Assembly: GCF_015352985.1 (NCBI RefSeq) | Contig: NZ_JACYXF010000009.1 | Span: forward strand, 1 to 64,000 | From: Noviherbaspirillum malthae | GTDB taxonomy: Bacteria > Pseudomonadota > Gammaproteobacteria > Burkholderiales > Burkholderiaceae_D | Direction of reading: 5' to 3' | DNA length: 64,000 bases | Shown here: positions 50,610-59,574 of the stretch, piece after piece | How the letters are laid out: every line of letters starts with the position of its first letter | Numbering within the stretch: the first letter of the stretch is position 1 | Position numbers and translations under genes: made by a program | The notes under the pieces: generated by a model | The model's database searches: none | What the model was told of the DNA's origin: nothing | Seen by the model: only the letters and a program-made list of their open reading frames with translations

Positions 50610-53210
50610 TCAACGTTGCTGCGCGGCGTAGCCTGCCAGAATCGCCAGCACCTGCCTGATGTCCGCAGGCTTGACCAGATGATGATCGAAGCCGGCGTCC
50701 CTTGATTTCTCGTGGTCCTTCGCCTGGCCGTAGCCGGTGAGCGCAACCAGCAGCAGCTTCGCCGATCCCGGCTGCATGCGCAGCCGCCGCGCAAGTTCAT
50801 AACCATCCATGTCGGGCAGGCCGATATCCAGCAGGAAGACCTGCGGCGCATCCTGCCGCATCACTGCCAGCGCATCTTCTGCCGCATGGCCGACCATCAC
50901 CTGGTGGCCTTCGGTTTCCAGCAGCAATGCCAGGCTTTCGGCTGCATCGACATTGTCGTCCACCACCATGACACGCAGGCCTTGCTGCGCTGCTTTGGCC
51001 GCTTCGGACTCTTCCTGCGGCTGCTGCGCGATGCTCGCATCCTCCGGGCGAGGCAGGCGGATGATGAATTCGCTGCCCTTGCCGGGCCCGTCGCTGCGGG
51101 CGTCTACGCTGCCTCCATGCAGATCGATCAGGCTGCGCACCAGCGCCAGGCCCAGCCCCAGGCCTCCCTGGGAACGGTCGGGCGAGCGTTCGGCCTGGGT
51201 GAACAGGTCGAAGATGTGGCCGATCAGTTTCGGTTCGATGCCTACGCCGTTGTCGCGCACCGAGATCCTGTACATGCCGCTGCCCGGTTCCTGTTCCTGC
51301 TCCACGCGCAAGGCGATGACGCCGCCGTCGGGCGTATATTTGGCGGCATTGTTGAGCAGGTTGGCGAGCACCTGCACCAGGCGGGTATGGTCGCCGAGAA
51401 CGGGCAGCGGATGGTCCGGGACTTCCAGCCTGAGCCGGTGGCTGCGCGCGTCGATCAGGGTGCGCACCTGTTCGACCGCGCCGGCGATGATGTCGTGCAG
51501 GTCCGCCATCTCCCTGTCGAGCGTGATCAGCCCGCGCGTGACCCTTGACACATCCAGCAAGTCGTCAACCAGCCCCGTCATGTGCTCCACCTGGCGCGCA
51601 ATGATGTCGCTGGCGTGCCTGACCTTGGGCTGTTCGGTGCTGATGATCCGCAGAATCTGCGCAGCATTGCTGATCGGCGCCAGCGGGTTGCGCAATTCAT
51701 GCGCGAGCATGGCAAGGAACTCATCCTTGCGGCGGTCTGCGGCGCGCAGGGCTTCGTCGGCGAGCTTGCGTTCGGTCACGTCGTAGCCTTCGACGAAAAT
51801 GCCCGATACCGCCCCGGCGGCGTCCTTGACCGGCTGGTAGATGAAGTCTATATAGCGCACGGCGGCGGCCGAACCCGCCGTTTGCGCCAGGGTGACCGGC
51901 GCCTGCTGTGCGAAGAAGGGTTCTCCGGTGGCATAGACGCGGTCGAGCTGCGCAAAGAAGGGTTGCGTCTCGAGCTCGGGCAGGGCTTCGCGCACCGGCT
52001 TGCCGATGATGTCCTGGCGGCCGGTAAAGCGCAGGTAGGCGGCATTGGCCAGTTCGAACACATGCTGCGGGCCACGCAGCACGGCCATGAAGCCGGGCGC
52101 CTGTTCGAACAGCGTGCGCAGGCGGTCGCTTTCGGCGGCAAGCTGCGCGGAGAGCGCTTCCTCCGCACGTCGCCGCTGTTCCTCCGCGCGCGCCCGTTCG
52201 ATGGTGGCCCAGGTGCGCTCGGCCACCTGTTCGGAAAGCGTTTCGTCTTCCCGGGTCCATTGGCGGGGCGCCGCTTCGTGGAGGTAGAGAATCGCCTTCA
52301 ATCGCCCCGCCTTGATCAGCGGAATCACCAGCAGCGACATCACGCCGATGCTGGCATAGCCTTCCGCGTAAGGCGCCGAACGCGGATCGTTCTTCATGTC
52401 GTCGAGGCGCAGTATGCGTCCGGCTTTGAGTTCGGCGATGATGTCGGGTCCAAAGCTGTCGAGCGGACGGGTTTCGCCCGCCAGGCTGGCCACGCTGCCG
52501 TTGGTCCAGTCGCGCGCCACCGAGACTTCCTTGCCCGAAGCGTCGATCTCGCCGTAGCCGACGCGCGCCACGCCGAGATGGCGGCCCAGCGCTTCGGCTC
52601 CGGCCTCGATGATTTGCAGCGGATCATCCATGCCGCGCAGCAGGTCGGCGAGATGCAGCTCGAATGCCTGGCGGCGCTCGGCGAGGATCTGGCCGGTGGT
52701 TTCTGTACAGGCGCAGAACATGCCGGCGACCCGACCGGTTTCATCGCGCGCCGGCGAATAGGAAAAGGTGAACCAGGTTTGTTCGTCGTGCCCCTTGCGC
52801 TGCATGAGCAGCGGCAGGTTTTCATGGAAAGTGGCTTCGCCGGCCAGTGCGCGGTCGATCAGCGGACTGATGACCGGCCAGATCTCCTGCCAGATGTCGT
52901 GGAAGCGCCTGCCGAGCGCTTGCGGATGCTTGGCGCCTAGCACCTCGATGTAGGCGTCGTTGTAAAGGAAACCGAGTTCGGGTCCCCAGGCCACGAACAT
53001 CGGAAACTGCGAATCGAGCATCAGCCCCACGACCGTTCGCAGCGCGGACGACCATTCTTGCGGCGGTCCGAGCGGCGAACTGCTCCAGTCCTGTTCGCGC
53101 ATGAGTGCGCGCATCATGCCTTTACCTGCAAGAAAATCGAAGTTGGCAAGGGACTGCTTGGTCATCGAGGGTACATGCGCCTTTGCATGGTGAAGTTGGT
53201 TTGTCGACAT
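50610..53210 (-). CDS. Hybrid sensor histidine kinase (PAS-GAF-PAS-HisKA-HATPase-REC)
   Basis: A soluble 866-residue kinase with no membrane segment. A first PAS (about 40-180), a GAF (about 190-345) and a second PAS (about 365-490) precede HisKA with FLAMLAHELRNPLAPISNAA (phospho-acceptor H504). The HATPase has NAAKYTPDGG, DNGVGIEP and GGLGLGLALV. A C-terminal receiver (VMVVDDNVDAAESLALLLET) has its phospho-Asp D795 in LLDIGLPDMDGYE. There is no output domain, so signal goes by phosphotransfer to an unlinked partner. The ATG at 53210 is the first ATG in frame; a TTG lies at 53222. No cognate regulator is next to it. Confidence 0.94.
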   Translation of the reverse strand: MSTNQLHHAKAHVPSMTKQSLANFDFLAGKGMMRALMREQDWSSSPLGPPQEWSSALRTVVGLMLDSQFPMFVAWGPELGFLYNDAYIEVLGAKHPQALGRRFHDIWQEIWPVISPLIDRALAGEATFHENLPLLMQRKGHDEQTWFTFSYSPARDETGRVAGMFCACTETTGQILAERRQAFELHLADLLRGMDDPLQIIEAGAEALGRHLGVARVGYGEIDASGKEVSVARDWTNGSVASLAGETRPLDSFGPDIIAELKAGRILRLDDMKNDPRSAPYAEGYASIGVMSLLVIPLIKAGRLKAILYLHEAAPRQWTREDETLSEQVAERTWATIERARAEEQRRRAEEALSAQLAAESDRLRTLFEQAPGFMAVLRGPQHVFELANAAYLRFTGRQDIIGKPVREALPELETQPFFAQLDRVYATGEPFFAQQAPVTLAQTAGSAAAVRYIDFIYQPVKDAAGAVSGIFVEGYDVTERKLADEALRAADRRKDEFLAMLAHELRNPLAPISNAAQILRIISTEQPKVRHASDIIARQVEHMTGLVDDLLDVSRVTRGLITLDREMADLHDIIAGAVEQVRTLIDARSHRLRLEVPDHPLPVLGDHTRLVQVLANLLNNAAKYTPDGGVIALRVEQEQEPGSGMYRISVRDNGVGIEPKLIGHIFDLFTQAERSPDRSQGGLGLGLALVRSLIDLHGGSVDARSDGPGKGSEFIIRLPRPEDASIAQQPQEESEAAKAAQQGLRVMVVDDNVDAAESLALLLETEGHQVMVGHAAEDALAVMRQDAPQVFLLDIGLPDMDGYELARRLRMQPGSAKLLLVALTGYGQAKDHEKSRDAGFDHHLVKPADIRQVLAILAGYAAQQR

Positions 53211-53275
53211 GATGATCGACAAGCTTGCCGTGGTTTGATTCCGTCAGTGTGCGCGAAATTTCCTTTCTGCATGAG

Positions 53276-54139
53276 TCAGGGCAAAAGCACCGACAATTCC
53301 TGCGCTCCTTTCAGAAGCGCCGGCAGGAATTCCTCGGTCATTTTTCTTGCACTGACCCGAGTGGCCTGCGCGCCGATGTTGAGTGCCGCGATCACGTTGC
53401 CCGAGGCGCCGCGCACCGGCACCGCAATCGAACGCAGGCCGATTTCCAGTTCTTCCTCCACCAGCGCATAGCCGGCAACCTGCACCCTGGACAGGATCTC
53501 GCGCAGGCGCGCTTCCGAAACGACGGTCTTGTCGGTGAAGGCCTTCAGTTCAATTTGCGAAAAGTAGGAAGCCAGCGCTTCCTCGTCCAGATGGGCCAGC
53601 AGGATTCTGCCGAGCGAGGTGCAGTAGGCGGGCAGGCGGCTGCCGGTATTGAGCGCCACCGACATGACGCGCGAGGCGGCCGAGCGCGACACATAGAGAA
53701 CTTCCCCTTCATCCAGCACGGCGAGCGAGCAGGATTCGCCGAGCGCGCGGCTGATGGCATTGAGCGTGGGCTGCGCGGACACCGTCAGCGGCGTCGATGA
53801 CAGATACGAATAACCGAGGGTCAGAATTTTCGGCTTGAGGGAAAAGTTGTTGGCTTCGGAATCGACATAGCCCAGTTGCTTGAGCGTGAACAGGCAGCGC
53901 CGTACCGCCGCCCGAGGAATGCCGGTGCGATGGCTGATCTGCGCGATCGTCAGGCTGCGCCGCTGGTCGCTGAAGGCGCGGATCACCGCCAGTCCGCGCG
54001 CAAGCGAGGTCATGAAACTGGGATCGGTCAGCGCATCGATCTCTTCGGCAATGGTCAAGGCCCGTTTTTCTTCCGCCGGACCGCTGGAACCCGCCAAGGC
54101 TGCCTTGCCGGTCTTCTTCGTATTTACTTCGGTTTCCAT
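53276..54139 (-). CDS. pcaR: IclR-family regulator of the beta-ketoadipate genes (PcaR type)
   Basis: A 287-residue IclR protein. It has an N-terminal winged helix-turn-helix (about 40-100: FMTSLARGLAVIRAFSDQRR, IAQISHRTGIPRAAVRRCLF) and a C-terminal effector domain with SLAVLDEGEVLYVSRSAASR and LGRILLAHLDEE. It is divergent from pcaIJ-F-B-D-C, and its wording resembles PcaR/PobR/PcaU, which answer to beta-ketoadipate or protocatechuate. Two 15-bp palindromes of the GTTCG-N5-CGAAC type lie between it and pcaI. It most likely activates pca transcription with beta-ketoadipate and represses itself; activation versus repression is inferred from the family. Confidence 0.9.
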   Translation of the reverse strand: METEVNTKKTGKAALAGSSGPAEEKRALTIAEEIDALTDPSFMTSLARGLAVIRAFSDQRRSLTIAQISHRTGIPRAAVRRCLFTLKQLGYVDSEANNFSLKPKILTLGYSYLSSTPLTVSAQPTLNAISRALGESCSLAVLDEGEVLYVSRSAASRVMSVALNTGSRLPAYCTSLGRILLAHLDEEALASYFSQIELKAFTDKTVVSEARLREILSRVQVAGYALVEEELEIGLRSIAVPVRGASGNVIAALNIGAQATRVSARKMTEEFLPALLKGAQELSVLLP

Positions 54140-54226
54140 CTGATTCTTTCCCTAAATATTGCTGTGCATCGTGCCAGAGCAGGCGAAATTCCGGGCAACC
54201 AGAACTTGCCGCATCGCGTCACCAGT

Positions 54227-54247
54227 TGTGTTCGGCCACCGAACACA
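54227..54247. promoter_or_regulatory. PcaR operator 1 (candidate)
   Basis: Arms TGTGTTCGG and CCGAACACA flank CCA: a perfect 9-bp inverted repeat holding the GTTCG-N5-CGAAC core (54230-54244). It lies about 50-70 bp upstream of the predicted pcaI transcription start, a position suited to activation, and 88 bp from the pcaR start. Confidence 0.7.
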
Positions 54248-54262
54248 TTCGTTTTCTCTGTC

Positions 54263-54292
54263 TTGACGCCCCGGAAACGGGATAGCTACACT
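54263..54292 (+). promoter_or_regulatory. Sigma-70 promoter of the pcaIJFBDC genes
   Basis: TTGACG (54263-54268) and TACACT (54287-54292) are 18 bp apart. It lies between the two PcaR-like palindromes; the start of transcription would be near 54299. Confidence 0.6.
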
Positions 54293-54319
54293 GCAAAAGT
54301 GTTCTATAAACAGACATTA

Positions 54320-54334
54320 GTTCGTTAATCGAAC
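54320..54334. promoter_or_regulatory. PcaR operator 2 (candidate)
   Basis: GTTCGTTAATCGAAC is close to the known PcaR/PcaU half-site wording (GTTCGATAAT in Acinetobacter and Pseudomonas, from memory of the family). It lies just downstream of the predicted transcription start of pcaI. Confidence 0.7.
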
Positions 54335-54396
54335 AAAGTCAATCGGGCAACGTTGCCGGCAGCCCAGCACCGGCAACCGCTTTTCAGGACTCCAAC

Positions 54397-55068
54397 GTGA
54401 TCAATAAAATTTCCGAATCCCTGCAGGCCGCAGTCAGAGACATCCATGACGGTGCCACTGTCATGATCGGCGGCTTTGGCAACGCCGGCATGCCGGCGGC
54501 GCTGATCGATGCGCTGCTTGAACAAGGCGCACGCGAACTCACCATCGTCAACAACAATGCCGGCAACGGCGACACCGGCCTGGCCGCGCTGCTCAAGGCC
54601 AAGCGGGTGCGCAAGATCATCTGCTCCTTCCCGCGCCAGGTCGATTCGCATCATTTCGATGCGCTCTACCGCGCGGGCGAGATCGAACTCGAACTCACGC
54701 CGCAGGGCAATCTCGCCGAACGCATCCGCGCCGCCGGCGCCGGCATCGGCGGTTTCTTTTCGCCGACCGGCTACGGTACGCTGCTGGCCGAAGGCAAGGA
54801 AACCCGCGTCATCGACGGCCGCAACTACGTGTTCGAAACGCCGATCCATGCCGATTTCGCGCTCATCAAGGCGCTGCGCGGCGACCGCTGGGGTAACCTG
54901 GTGTACCGCAAGACCGCGCGCAACTTCGGCCCGGTGATGGCAATGGCCGCCAAGTGCACCATCGCCCAAGTGGTGGAAGTGGTCGAACTCGGCGAACTCG
55001 ATCCGGAAGCGATCGTGACGCCGGGCATTTTCGTTCAACGCGTGGTATTGGAAGGAAAACAGGCATGA
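54397..55068 (+). CDS. pcaI: 3-oxoadipate CoA-transferase subunit A
   Basis: A 223-residue CoA-transferase alpha subunit that, with PcaJ, moves CoA from succinyl-CoA to beta-ketoadipate. It starts MINKISESLQAAVRDIHDGA and shows TVMIGGFGNAGMPAALIDAL, GGFFSPTGYGTLLAEGKETR and the C-terminal LGELDPEAIVTPGIFVQRVV, all typical of PcaI/ScoA. The stop overlaps the pcaJ start (ATGA), so the two subunits are translationally coupled. First gene of the pca operon. Confidence 0.96.
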   Translation: MINKISESLQAAVRDIHDGATVMIGGFGNAGMPAALIDALLEQGARELTIVNNNAGNGDTGLAALLKAKRVRKIICSFPRQVDSHHFDALYRAGEIELELTPQGNLAERIRAAGAGIGGFFSPTGYGTLLAEGKETRVIDGRNYVFETPIHADFALIKALRGDRWGNLVYRKTARNFGPVMAMAAKCTIAQVVEVVELGELDPEAIVTPGIFVQRVVLEGKQA

Positions 55069-55709
55069 AGCGAATGACGCGAGACCAGATCGCCGCGCGC
55101 GTGGCCAAGGATATCCCGGAAGGGGCATACGTGAATCTCGGCATCGGACTGCCCACCATGGTGGCCAACCACCTGCCGAAGGAGCGCGAGATTTTCCTGC
55201 ACAGCGAAAACGGCGTGCTCGGCATGGGGCCGGCACCCGCGCCGGGCGAAGAGGATGAAGACCTGATCAATGCCGGCAAGCAGCCGGTGACGCTGCTCAC
55301 CGGCGGTTCCTATTTCCATCATGCCGATTCATTCGCAATGATGCGCGGCGGCCATCTCGACATCTGCGTGCTCGGCGCTTTCCAGGTGTCGGCAACGGGC
55401 GACCTTGCCAACTGGCATACTGGCGCTCCCGACGCGATTCCCGCTGTCGGCGGCGCGATGGACCTGGCGGTCGGCGCCAAGCAGGTATTCGTGATGATGG
55501 AACACCAGACCAAGACCGGCGAAAGCAAGATCGTCGCCGAATGCAGCTATCCGCTCACCGGCATCGGCTGCGTCAACCGCATTTATACTGACCTCGCGGT
55601 CATCGACGTCACGCCGGAAGGGCTGGCGGTGCGCGAGATGATTTCCGATATCAGCTTCGAAGAGCTGCAGCGCATCACCGGCGTGCCGCTCAGGCATGTG
55701 CCGCTGTGA
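55065..55709 (+). CDS. pcaJ: 3-oxoadipate CoA-transferase subunit B
   Basis: A 214-residue beta subunit with MTRDQIAARVAKDIPEGAYV, NLGIGLPTMVANHLP and the catalytic-glutamate motif LHSENGVLGMGPAP (E48), which forms the CoA thioester intermediate. SYFHHADSFAMMRGGHLDIC follows. The ATG at 55065 overlaps the pcaI stop; the frame extends upstream but only into pcaI. Together with PcaI it yields beta-ketoadipyl-CoA for PcaF. Confidence 0.96.
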   Translation: MKRMTRDQIAARVAKDIPEGAYVNLGIGLPTMVANHLPKEREIFLHSENGVLGMGPAPAPGEEDEDLINAGKQPVTLLTGGSYFHHADSFAMMRGGHLDICVLGAFQVSATGDLANWHTGAPDAIPAVGGAMDLAVGAKQVFVMMEHQTKTGESKIVAECSYPLTGIGCVNRIYTDLAVIDVTPEGLAVREMISDISFEELQRITGVPLRHVPL

Positions 55710-55754
55710 TGACACATTGATTGCTCTCAACCCCATTCCATGACGGAGACACCC

Positions 55755-56957
55755 ATGACTCAGGCCTTTATCTGTGACGCAATCCGCACCCCGATCGGAC
55801 GCTATGCCGGCGCGCTCAAGGACGTGCGCGCCGACGACCTCGGCGCGGTGCCGCTGCGCGCGCTGATCGAGCGCAACAAGCAGGTCGACTGGACCGCCGT
55901 GGACGACGTGATCTACGGCTGCGCCAACCAGGCCGGCGAAGACAACCGCAACGTCGCCCGCATGTCGCTGCTGCTGGCAGGCCTGCCGCAGGACGTGCCC
56001 GGCGCCACCATCAACCGCCTGTGCGGCTCCGGCATGGATGCGCTCGGCACCGCGGCGCGCTCGATCAAGGCGGGCGAGACCAACCTCATGATCGCAGGCG
56101 GCGTGGAATCGATGACGCGCGCGCCCTTCGTCATGGGAAAGGGCGACAGCGCCTTCTCGCGCAATGCCGCCATCTACGACACCACCATCGGCTGGCGCTT
56201 CGTCAACAAGCTGATGAAGGAAATGTACGGCGTCGACTCCATGCCCGAGACCGCCGAGAACGTCGCGGTCGATTACAAGATCAGCCGCGAAGACCAGGAT
56301 GCCTTCGCCGTGGCCAGCCAGAACAAGGCTGCCGCCGCGCAGAAGAACGGTACCCTCGCGCAGGAAATCACGCCGGTCACCATCGCCCAGAAGAAGGGCG
56401 ACCCGATCGTCGTCGAACATGACGAGCATCCGCGCGCGACCAGCATGGAAGCGCTGGCCAAGCTCAAGGGCGTGGTGCGTCCCGACGGCAGCGTCACCGC
56501 CGGCAATGCGTCCGGGGTCAACGACGGCGCCTGCGCGCTGCTGCTGGCCAACGAGGCGACCGCCGGCCGCTTCGGCCTGACGCCTCGCGCCCGCATCGTC
56601 GGCATGGCGACCGCCGGCGTGCCGCCGCGCATCATGGGTATCGGCCCGGCGCCGGCTTCGCAGAAACTGCTCAAGCAGCTCGGCATGACGATAGACCAGA
56701 TGGATGTGATCGAACTCAATGAAGCCTTCGCTTCGCAGGGCCTTGCAGTCTTGCGCCAGCTCGGCGTAGCCGACAACGATCCGCGCGTCAACCCGAACGG
56801 CGGCGCGATCGCGCTGGGCCATCCGCTCGGCATGAGCGGCGCGCGCCTGGTGACGACCGCGATGTACCAGCTGCACCGCACCGGCGGCCGTTATGCGCTG
56901 TGCACCATGTGCATCGGCGTGGGGCAGGGCATCGCGATGGTGATCGAGCGCGTGTAA
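55755..56957 (+). CDS. pcaF: 3-oxoadipyl-CoA thiolase
   Basis: A 400-residue thiolase that splits beta-ketoadipyl-CoA into succinyl-CoA and acetyl-CoA. It starts MTQAFICDAIRTPIGRYAGA. It has the nucleophile Cys90 in NRLCGSGMDALG, the His motif NGGAIALGHPLGMSGARLV and the second catalytic Cys in YALCTMCIGVGQG. The length of 400 residues is exactly the family norm. GGAG at 55745 fixes the start at 55755 rather than 55740. Confidence 0.97.
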   Translation: MTQAFICDAIRTPIGRYAGALKDVRADDLGAVPLRALIERNKQVDWTAVDDVIYGCANQAGEDNRNVARMSLLLAGLPQDVPGATINRLCGSGMDALGTAARSIKAGETNLMIAGGVESMTRAPFVMGKGDSAFSRNAAIYDTTIGWRFVNKLMKEMYGVDSMPETAENVAVDYKISREDQDAFAVASQNKAAAAQKNGTLAQEITPVTIAQKKGDPIVVEHDEHPRATSMEALAKLKGVVRPDGSVTAGNASGVNDGACALLLANEATAGRFGLTPRARIVGMATAGVPPRIMGIGPAPASQKLLKQLGMTIDQMDVIELNEAFASQGLAVLRQLGVADNDPRVNPNGGAIALGHPLGMSGARLVTTAMYQLHRTGGRYALCTMCIGVGQGIAMVIERV

Positions 56958-57006
56958 GCATGATCAAGCGTATGCTGCCGTTATCGACACCACGCCGCTC
57001 GCCATC

Positions 57007-58377
57007 ATGACGTTTTCACCCCTCGCCAGCCTCACCGGGTCCATGTTCTCCACCGCCGCCATGCGGCAGGTGTTCAGCGCACAGGCTTGCGTGCAGGGCA
57101 TGCTGGATTTCGAGGCGGCGCTGGCGCGGGCAGAAGCCCGTGCCGGCATCATTCCGGCTGAAGCAGTCGAGCCCATCCGGCAAGCCTGCAGCGGCGATCA
57201 TCTCGACCTGCAGGCGCTGTCGGAAGCGGCGGCCGGCGCCGGCAATCTTGCCATTCCGCTGGTCAAGCAGTTGACCGCCGCGGTCGCCAGGCAAGACAAG
57301 GAAGCGTCCAAGTACGTGCACTGGGGCGCGACCAGCCAGGATGCGATCGATACCGGCATGGTGCTGCAGCTGCGCCGCGCGCTGGACCTGATCGATGCCG
57401 ACCTCGATGCGCTGGGAGATGCGCTTGCAGATCTCGTGGAGCGCCATGCCGACACGGTGATGATCGGCCGCACCTGGATGCAGCATGCCTTGCCGGTCAC
57501 CTTCGGCCTGAAGGCGGCAGGCTGGCTCGATGCGGTGCTGCGCCATCAGGAACGACTGCAGGCCTTGCGTCCGCGCGTGCTGGCGCTGCAGTTCGGCGGC
57601 GCGGCCGGCACGCTGGCCAGTCTCGGCGACAAGGGCATGGAAGTCGCGCAGGCGCTGGCCGCCGAATTGCAGCTCGAGCTGCCCGATACGCCCTGGCATA
57701 CCGGGCGCGACCGCATGGCTGAAGTTGCATCCGCACTCGGCATGCTGACCGGCACGCTAGGGAAGGTCGCACGCGACCTGTCGCTGCAGATGCAGACCGA
57801 AGCGGCAGAGCTCAGCGAGCCCGCCGGAGAAGGGCGGGGCGGTTCCTCCACCATGCCGCACAAGCGCAATCCAGTGGGCTGCGCGGCAGTGCTGGCCTGC
57901 GCCGTGCGGGTGCCGGCGCTGGTCTCGACCATGCTCACGGGCATGGTGCAGGAACATGAGCGCGCGCTCGGCGGCTGGCAGGCCGAATGGGACACGCTGC
58001 CGGAAATCGCTCAACTCGCCGCCGGCGCCCTGCAGCAGATGCGGCAGGTCGTCGCCGGACTGAATGTCGACTCGGAGCGCATGCGCGCCAACGTCGACGC
58101 CACGCACGGCCTGATCATGGCCGAAGCGGTCATGCTGGCGCTCGGCGCCAAACTGGGCCGCATGCAGGCGCATCATCTCGTGGAGGATGCCTGCCGCCGC
58201 GCGGTGGCTTCCGGCCAGCATCTGCGCGAAGTACTGACGCAGGATGCTGCCATCACTGCCGAACTGAACCCCGAACACATCGACAAGCTGCTCGATCCCG
58301 CCAACTACTTGGGGCAATCCAGGGTATTCGGCGAGCGGGTATTGCAAACCTGGCGCCGCCGCCGCGGCCGCCGTTAA
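57007..58377 (+). CDS. pcaB: 3-carboxy-cis,cis-muconate cycloisomerase
   Basis: A 456-residue member of the fumarase/aspartase superfamily that lactonises 3-carboxymuconate to 4-carboxymuconolactone. It starts MTFSPLASLTGSMFSTAAMR and contains YVHWGATSQDAIDTGMVLQL, MIGRTWMQHALPVTFGLKAA and the signature GGSSTMPHKRNPVGCAAVLA near residue 278. It follows pcaF by 49 bp and precedes pcaD by 14 bp. Confidence 0.96.
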   Translation: MTFSPLASLTGSMFSTAAMRQVFSAQACVQGMLDFEAALARAEARAGIIPAEAVEPIRQACSGDHLDLQALSEAAAGAGNLAIPLVKQLTAAVARQDKEASKYVHWGATSQDAIDTGMVLQLRRALDLIDADLDALGDALADLVERHADTVMIGRTWMQHALPVTFGLKAAGWLDAVLRHQERLQALRPRVLALQFGGAAGTLASLGDKGMEVAQALAAELQLELPDTPWHTGRDRMAEVASALGMLTGTLGKVARDLSLQMQTEAAELSEPAGEGRGGSSTMPHKRNPVGCAAVLACAVRVPALVSTMLTGMVQEHERALGGWQAEWDTLPEIAQLAAGALQQMRQVVAGLNVDSERMRANVDATHGLIMAEAVMLALGAKLGRMQAHHLVEDACRRAVASGQHLREVLTQDAAITAELNPEHIDKLLDPANYLGQSRVFGERVLQTWRRRRGRR

Positions 58378-58391
58378 GGAGAACACATCAG

Positions 58392-59180
58392 ATGCCGACA
58401 CTCGATCACAACGGAACCCGCCTGCATTACCAGGTGGAAGGCGCGGAAGGCGCACCTTGGCTGGTGCTGTCGAACTCGCTGGGCACCACGCTGGATATGT
58501 GGCGGCCGCAGATGGGAACGCTCGCGAAGCGTTTTCGCGTGCTGCGCTACGACACGCGCGGACACGGCGAGTCGGGCGTGCCGGCAGGGCCGTACACCGT
58601 CGGCCAGCTGGGCGGCGACGTGATCGCGCTGCTCGATGCGCTGAAGATCGAACGCGCCCATTTCTGCGGCCTCTCCATGGGCGGCATGACCGGCATGTGG
58701 CTGGGCGTGAACGCGCCGCAGCGCTTCGATCGCCTGGTCCTGTGCAATACCTCGGCACTGATCGGTCCGGCGGAAGTTTGGAATACGCGCATCGCCAAGG
58801 TCGATGCCGAGGGCATGGCCTCCATCGTGCCGGCGGTGATCGACCGCTGGTTCACTCCGGCTTACCAGCAGCGCGCGCCGCAGGAAGTGGCGGTGGTGCG
58901 CGACATGCTGCAGCGGACACCGCCCGCGGGCTATACCGCCAACTGCGCGGCGGTGCGCGACATGGACCAGCGCGCCGATGTGGCGAAGATCAAGGCGCCG
59001 ACGCTGGTGATCGCCGGCACGCATGACCTGGCGACGCCCGCGAAAGACGGCAAGGCAGTTGCCGACAGCATTCCCGGCGCGCGCTATGCGGAGCTCGATG
59101 CGGCGCACCTGTCGAACTGGGAGCAGGCGGAAGAGTTCACCCGCACGCTGGTCGATTTTCTGGAAGGGAAGGGAGTCTGA
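58392..59180 (+). CDS. pcaD: 3-oxoadipate enol-lactonase
   Basis: A 262-residue alpha/beta hydrolase that opens beta-ketoadipate enol-lactone. The nucleophile Ser95 sits in HFCGLSMGGMTGMWLG, the oxyanion region is SNSLGTTLDMW, the acid follows APTLVIAGTHD and the His is in AAHLSNWEQAEEF. The start follows AAGGAG at the end of pcaB. It is a separate gene from pcaC, not the PcaL fusion seen in some bacteria. Confidence 0.96.
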   Translation: MPTLDHNGTRLHYQVEGAEGAPWLVLSNSLGTTLDMWRPQMGTLAKRFRVLRYDTRGHGESGVPAGPYTVGQLGGDVIALLDALKIERAHFCGLSMGGMTGMWLGVNAPQRFDRLVLCNTSALIGPAEVWNTRIAKVDAEGMASIVPAVIDRWFTPAYQQRAPQEVAVVRDMLQRTPPAGYTANCAAVRDMDQRADVAKIKAPTLVIAGTHDLATPAKDGKAVADSIPGARYAELDAAHLSNWEQAEEFTRTLVDFLEGKGV

Positions 59181-59181
59181 G

Positions 59182-59574
59182 ATGGATGAACGCGAACGCC
59201 ACGCCAAGGGGCTGGAAGTGCGCCGCGCGGTACTGGGCAGCGCCCATGTCGACCGCGCGCAGGCCAATATCAATGAATTGAACGGCGAGTTCCAGGACCT
59301 CATCACGCGCTATGCCTGGGGCGAAATCTGGACGCGTCCGGGCTTGCCGCGCCATACGCGCAGCCTGCTGACCATCATGGCCATGGTGGCGCTGAACCGC
59401 GAGGAAGAACTGAAGCTGCATCTGCGCGCTGCCGCCAACAACGGCGTCACGCGGGACGAGATCAAGGAAGTGCTGCTGCAGGCGGCGATCTACTGCGGCG
59501 TGCCGGCGGCGAATTCTGCGTTTCATATGGCGCAGGAGGTGTTTCGGCAGGTGGACGAGGCGGCGAAGGGGTGA
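59182..59574 (+). CDS. pcaC: 4-carboxymuconolactone decarboxylase
   Basis: A 130-residue all-helical carboxymuconolactone decarboxylase. It starts MDERERHAKGLEVRRAVLGS and contains WGEIWTRPGLPRHTRSLLTI and EVLLQAAIYCGVPAANSAF, the AhpD-like core with the family His and Cys residues in AIYCGVP and HMAQEV. It removes CO2 from 4-carboxymuconolactone to give the enol-lactone used by PcaD. It begins one base after the pcaD stop. Confidence 0.96.
   Translation: MDERERHAKGLEVRRAVLGSAHVDRAQANINELNGEFQDLITRYAWGEIWTRPGLPRHTRSLLTIMAMVALNREEELKLHLRAAANNGVTRDEIKEVLLQAAIYCGVPAANSAFHMAQEVFRQVDEAAKG

Noticed and set aside
54163..54180. A TGGCACGATGCA sequence on the minus strand before pcaR as a sigma-54 promoter
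   Set aside because: The -24-like half is present but the -12 TTGC at the required spacing is missing.
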